DNA of 64,000 nucleotides from Mactromeris polynyma (taxonomy: Eukaryota > Mollusca > Bivalvia > Venerida > Mactridae), in assembly GCA_032209605.1 (NCBI GenBank), contig JASFXZ010000001.1, forward strand, positions 10,930,256 through 10,994,255, read 5' to 3'. The notes under the pieces were generated by a model, which had not been told where the DNA came from, did not search any database, and saw only the letters and a program-made list of their open reading frames with translations. Shown here piece after piece: positions 59,428 through 64,000 of this stretch. How positions within the stretch are numbered: position 1 is the stretch's first letter; the number at the start of each line of letters is the position of its first letter. Position numbers and translations under genes: made by a program.

Positions 59428-60708
59428 GTAAGTGTCGAGCAATCCTATCAGTTTGTGAATGTTTCTGTATGATTATGATTCTGTAAAAACCAGTTTAAAT
59501 ATGTGGTTGAACTATTGTGAGCAGCTTGTCAACATGATATCCTATCTTGTTATTTGAGATACGTACTCCTACAATTTCATTGAAATGTCTTTGTCGTGGA
59601 TTATTATGGCAGATTTTTGCATGACATGCATAGTACAACTTGTAGTTAGTCCAGTTTCCTCACCGAACCAAGTGTGCATTTTTCACATTGATATTGTGGT
59701 GTAGCTGAATGACTAGTATGATTAGAAACCCCCAAAAATGTGCATTATTTTGCATTTTGCTATAAAGTTCATGTTTTGCAGTTATCACCCTTTGCATGAG
59801 TCATAAAATGTGTTAATTACTGTAATAATAAGTAAGTCCCGTTCAGTTACAGTATTATTTTATGCTTTCCGTATGATTGGCAAGTTTTTGTAAATTTCGC
59901 ATTCATTATTATGTTTTCTCATGAATTAAACATGGCCACTGTTAACAAAAAATGTAAATATTCTTTATTTAAGATGCAAATGTCTGAATTCTTACTCTCA
60001 GTTATTATTTATAGTAGGGTGATAAAGACTTTGTCTGTAAAATAATTTCATTAGATGTGTTTAGGGAGTTAAATATGTTCAATGTATGGTACAATTATTT
60101 TTAAGACTTTCAAAGCAGTAAATATTCATTGTGCGTGGTTCGACAATTTGTAAGCTTATATTTTTGTGCCCACTATTATATTCTTTAATTGATGCTAGGC
60201 TTGAGGATTCAGTGTTTAAGTTTATTATTGTTGTCACATGGATAGGACTTCCACTACCAAATAGATCAATATATTGTGAGAGTTCCCATGGGATCTCATT
60301 TACAGAGAAATTTCTGCTTTACATTCTTTATGTCACCCTATGGGTGCGATTAATGTATGATTTCTACTAGAAACTTCATGGTTAAATTTTTTTGGCATAA
60401 ATTTTAATCTCTCCTTACTCTCATAAATGGTCAGAATTACCATGCTTCCGTCTTGTTTATGTTGTACAAAGCGTAAGGTATACTTTAAAACAATTGATAA
60501 ATTGACAAACAATACCATGTCAGGGCTTATATACATTTGTATAAAAAAAATCTCCCCACTTTGCCTTTTACTACAACTATTATGACAGTGGAATACAGGG
60601 AGATTATTCCTGTTCTTAAGATTTTATGTGTTTTAATTCTATGATGAAATGCTGCGAAACTTTCTATGGTGTATGTATGCCTATGGTACCAGTTATTGAA
60701 TCATTTTA

Positions 60709-61113
60709 GCTCGACTATTCAAAGAATGGGGGGGGGCTATTGTACTCGCCCCAGCTTCGGCATTCCCTCTGCTTGGTTAAAAAAATAGTGAAGTGAAATA
60801 TCACTCCAATAATCCTAAAATTGGATTTAAAACACAGAAGTGTTCAGGTTCATAAGAAGTAGCTGCAAAACCATGTCCCATAACTCTGATCGATATTTTG
60901 ACAGCATTATCCCCCCTTAATACTTAAAAAAACAGGTTAAAGTTGTTCATGTTGCGTGATACATGTGCAAGTATGATAGTTAGTTACCTGAAATTTCACA
61001 CAATTGGGGGTATTAAGAGTATTAAGCTAAGATCAAGAGTACAAAGTCCCCTAACTCTGACAAAGCGGTTGAACAGTCGAGCGTACTGTCTTACGGACAG
61101 CTCTTGTCCAATC
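60709..61113. mobile_element. Inverted-repeat element ('agctcgact...agctcttgt' type, 400 bp)
   Basis: The left end, tttagctcgactattcaaag, and the right end, ttgaacagtcgagcgtactg then tcttacggacagctcttgt, share AGCTCGACT in inverted orientation. The interior includes ttcatgttgcgtgatacatg and ccctaactctgac, phrases I know from a frequent mollusc repeat. There is no ORF. It would be a non-autonomous copy. Confidence 0.6.
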
Positions 61114-62910
61114 TGAACTTTTTTCTTTTATCTGTAATTAAAAAACAACCATGAGTAATCAAGATTTCTGTAAATTTAATTTTACAATCAATTTGAAAGT
61201 TTTGCAATTATTTCATTATGGCTAATTGTGTTTGTTGTGTTTGTATTATTTTATGTTTTGATTTTGTTATTTGAGGAAACCCATTTACATACTTATAAGA
61301 GTACCATCTAGCATAACTAATTTTAATTCTACATTCAATTTCTAGTGAATGATTGTTATTATATATAACCTTAAATTCTGCAATACATTGTATAAGTAAA
61401 ATCTACTTGTTCCTGATTGATCAAAATTATAAGTTCAGTATATGGTAGACGTGAATTTCCTCTAAGAGAGCCTAACGCATTTCTTGCATTGGCGAAATTC
61501 TATATCTGTAACATTTTAAATGGGTTTCCTCTACAAATTACAGTTGTTATTCTCCTATTATACACACTTTCTATTCAGTTTCCCTAAAAATTTTAGTTTA
61601 TTTATTTCCATTTATCTTGTCTACTCTCTGATTCTAGATTTGTTATCAAAATTATGCAATTTATTCATTTATCCCTCATTTTGTTTCGCATTTATTTTTC
61701 CGAGTTTATTTTGATCAAAAACACATTGAGTTTCATTCCGTTTTCCCAAACAATGTATGGCATGTAGAATTATATGTGAGTGTGTGTTTTATATGTATTG
61801 TTAAATAATTGGATGCTGCCCAGTTAAGTTTCACCTAGATGTTCTGTGATGGTTGTATATGTTTCGTTAGAATCTAACATATCTCATTCACTTGTTGATT
61901 ATTTTGATAAGGGAATCTTTAGTAACACCGTTAGTGTGAATTATCGCCTCTTGTATATGCTACTACCCTTGTCAGCCATGTTATAGTTCCCATGGTTACT
62001 TCCAAAAGTTCTCAACTCAGTTCAGAGAAATCCCCACCAGGTGGTGTCAGTTTTGTTTGTTTATCCAATCAACAGCCAGTTTACATATGCTATATCAGTA
62101 AGTATGTATCTTACACAGTTGTAATGGTATATCTCATTGGACCATATGTTTCTTGTATGAAACTTGAGGAAATAGTCTCTACTGCTAAATTTATTTTTAT
62201 CAAAACACAACCTGCCTGCCAATAGCACATAACTGTGGCTGTACTGGTGCAACCATGCTATGTACATTGTATGATTAGTATGTAGAAAATATTTTTGTGA
62301 TAGAAATAAGCATAGGTTTAATGGAGAATTTATTGTGATCTGCAGAATCCATTCAGCTAGTTATTGGATGTGGTGTAATTACCTCATAGAGTTACTGATA
62401 ACGATTCTGAGCAGGAATCTATCATCACATTGAACTCAAGAGCTGCTTGAATGGTAATGTCCATCTCTCTGGCACTGATGCTCTATATAAAGACTGAGTA
62501 ACTCTGTTGTCAATTCAAGTGCTATCAACTCATGGTGCAGTTACTGAACTTACCACAGGATTGGATTTATATGTGACCAAGTTTCTCGTTAGTGTTCGCT
62601 GGATTAACTATTGGCTGTTTTTTACTGATGGGATCTTATTTATTTGATTTAATGAATTATTAAAAGGCTAAGTGTGGTTGTTGAATGAGGGACATATTGT
62701 ATAGTGAGTTCAATTAAATCTAATTATTTACTAGTAAGGCTTTTACAGTTTCTAGTCTGGAACTTCACTATTAATTTCTCCATGCCATACAAAATTTGGA
62801 TTTTAATCACGGAGTTATACTACATAGAAAAGGGAAACTAAATAGATTGTTTGTTGCAGCTGGATTTAATTTTTTTTTTCAATCATTGTTGACATATTTA
62901 TTATGTCAAA

Positions 62911-63034
62911 ATGACAATGAAGGTTGTTAACAATACCCCAGTACGGGGTGTATGTGCCATGTACACATTGAACAGTGTTCATGCACTGTGGATTCTAGGC
63001 GGTATAATACTTCAAGTGTCCTTTGTTACTGCAG
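62911..63034 (+). other. Possible alternative first-exon segment with signal peptide
   Basis: Directly upstream of the FN3-1 acceptor, an open frame of 41 codons begins with ATG at 62911 (A at -3) and runs without a stop into the FN3 exon, in the same frame as the spliced product. It encodes a basic start (MTMKVVNNTPVRG) and a hydrophobic run (ALWILGGIILQVSFVTA) followed by AMPNPPV. The V-T-A end fits signal peptidase. If transcribed from a promoter inside intron 7, this would give a secreted or membrane form lacking all Ig domains. It may equally be chance, because the same bases include the splice acceptor used in the full-length transcript. Confidence 0.25.
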
Positions 63035-63316
63035 CAATGCCTAATCCTCCTGTGAAACTTTCTGCATCCGAAATTACTGCTTCCTCCCTCAAGTTGTCTT
63101 GGCACGCTGGAAACAAGGATGACTTGTCTTATATTGTTGAATATAAGGCCAAGCAGGATTCTGGTCAATTCAAACAAATTAGTGGTATTAAAAAAACTGA
63201 GATAACCCTTCAAAATATGGAGCCATATCGTCATTATGAGTTACGTTCTATTGCTGTCACGAGCTTGGGTAGGAGTCAACCCAGTGCCCCTCTTGAAGTC
63301 GTAACTGGAGAGTTAG
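63035..63316 (+). CDS. Lar: LAR-type RPTP: fibronectin type III domain 1
   Basis: The exon is 282 bases, phase 1-1, from AMPNPPVKLSASEITASSLK to SAPLEVVTGEL. It is a single FN3 domain: the B-strand Trp (KLSWHAGNKDD), YIVEYKAK, LQNMEPYRHYELRSIAVTSLG with the tyrosine corner, then GRSQPSAPLEVVT. It matches the first FN3 of LAR family members in order and sequence pattern (PPxxx...TxSxxLxW...Y.I.....VxxLGRS.PS). The acceptor is cctttgttactgcag and the donor ttag|gtgcgt. The reading frame continues 59 bases past the donor by chance. Further FN3 domains, the membrane span and the phosphatase domains are outside the window. Confidence 0.88.
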
Positions 63317-64000
63317 GTGCGTATTTGTATAACAAGGGAAGCCTGGTGGTAGAGTTTCATCTGGTGAAGGATTGAATCATATGATTGCTAGTTTTAACAA
63401 GTTACAGAAACTATATGCAAAAGGTGTAAATTTTCAGTGCGTATTTCAATCATACCATCTTTTTTCTAAGCTTTTAAAAAGAATAAACTTTTGCATTCTG
63501 TTTCAAAGCTAATTACTAGAGCTAATTCAAAGGTTCATATATTCAGGTTGCTTCATACTCTCGGCCCCTATTAATCTTTGATACTAACCGTTTACTAAAT
63601 TGCTTGTCTATGCATATATTGACCATTTAGATAACCTCTGAGCTTAGAACATTAACCCAGCAATTTCATTATTCAGACATTTCATCAACAATTTCATCAA
63701 TCAATTTTTAATAATAATAGAACCTTTGTTCATTTTTAATTGGCTCTGTTGTATTTATTAGAATTCACGCTGGATTCTAATCTGTTATAATGGCTTCCAT
63801 TATTTTCTGTCATTGATTATATTATTCAACGAGAACTTGGTACCTTTTTCTGGCGATTAAAATACAATATTTATTGCGAGGTATTGTCAACATTAAGACT
63901 AAAAATAACTTTAAAATATCCATGAGTTGATTCTATGAAATTACTTGTAATTGAATCATGGTAGAATCTTTGCATACATTATTATATTAAGTATTATAAG
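63317..64000 (+). other. Lar: Start of intron 8; possible SINE head
   Basis: The intron begins gtgcgt at 63317. At 63338-63410, aagggaagcctggtggtaga and gattgctagttttaacaag resemble degraded A and B boxes of a tRNA-derived SINE. The rest (63.4-64.0 kb) is AT-rich with nothing recognised. Confidence 0.4.

Larger units (their letters stand above)
59428..63034 (+). other. Lar: Intron 7 of the LAR-like gene (3.6 kb)
   Basis: This is a phase-1 intron from gtaagt to cctttgttactgcag. It contains the inverted-repeat element at 60709-61113. Just before the acceptor is an in-frame open stretch (62911-63034) described separately. Nothing else was recognised in 59.5-60.7 and 61.2-62.9 kb. Confidence 0.7.

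Overview
The window looks like a piece of an invertebrate nuclear genome. It is AT-rich, with short exons separated by very long introns, clear GT-AG splice sites, minisatellites, tRNA-derived SINEs and small inverted-repeat transposons. Several interspersed repeats resemble families I associate with molluscs, probably bivalves: the 'agctcacctgag' element, the 'agctcgact...cggacagctcttgt' element and a tRNA-derived SINE with a conserved core. That assignment is from memory, not from a search.

One plus-strand gene spans almost the whole window: the 5' part of a LAR-type (PTPRD/PTPRF/PTPRS-like) receptor protein tyrosine phosphatase. I read eight coding exons. They are the signal peptide (887-959), two very short duplicated micro-exons (28292-28360 and 28743-28805), Ig1 (31212-31508), Ig2 in two exons (41047-41229 and 42741-42851), Ig3 (59155-59427) and the first fibronectin III domain (63035-63316). 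Every intron is phase 1, and every exon after the first is a multiple of three. The remaining FN3 repeats, the membrane span and the two phosphatase domains must lie beyond position 64000.

The most interesting structure is the pair of tandemly duplicated micro-exons between the signal peptide and Ig1. Both encode an N-glycosylation sequon followed by an acidic, aromatic segment (ADx1-3DFEFFEYxD) with a plausible tyrosine-sulfation site. Both are phase 1-1, so either, both or neither can be used. They would put a switchable anionic module at the mature N-terminus, next to the Ig1 domain that binds heparan sulfate in known LAR-RPTPs. Mammalian LAR genes place their micro-exons elsewhere (meA inside Ig2, meB between Ig2 and Ig3), and I saw neither here.

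Layout: 1-838 upstream sequence; 839-959 exon 1; 960-28291 intron 1 (27 kb; SINEs, a 41-bp minisatellite, a foldback hairpin, a local duplication); 28292-31508 micro-exons and Ig1; 31509-41046 intron 4 (a MITE and a candidate minus-strand coding exon at 33983-34277); 41047-42851 Ig2, split by an intron holding a LINE 3' fragment nested in an inverted-repeat element; 42852-59154 intron 6 (three minisatellites and a 1.4-kb inverted-repeat element); 59155-63316 Ig3 and FN3-1. Just upstream of FN3-1 an in-frame open stretch encodes a signal-peptide-like sequence, a possible alternative start.
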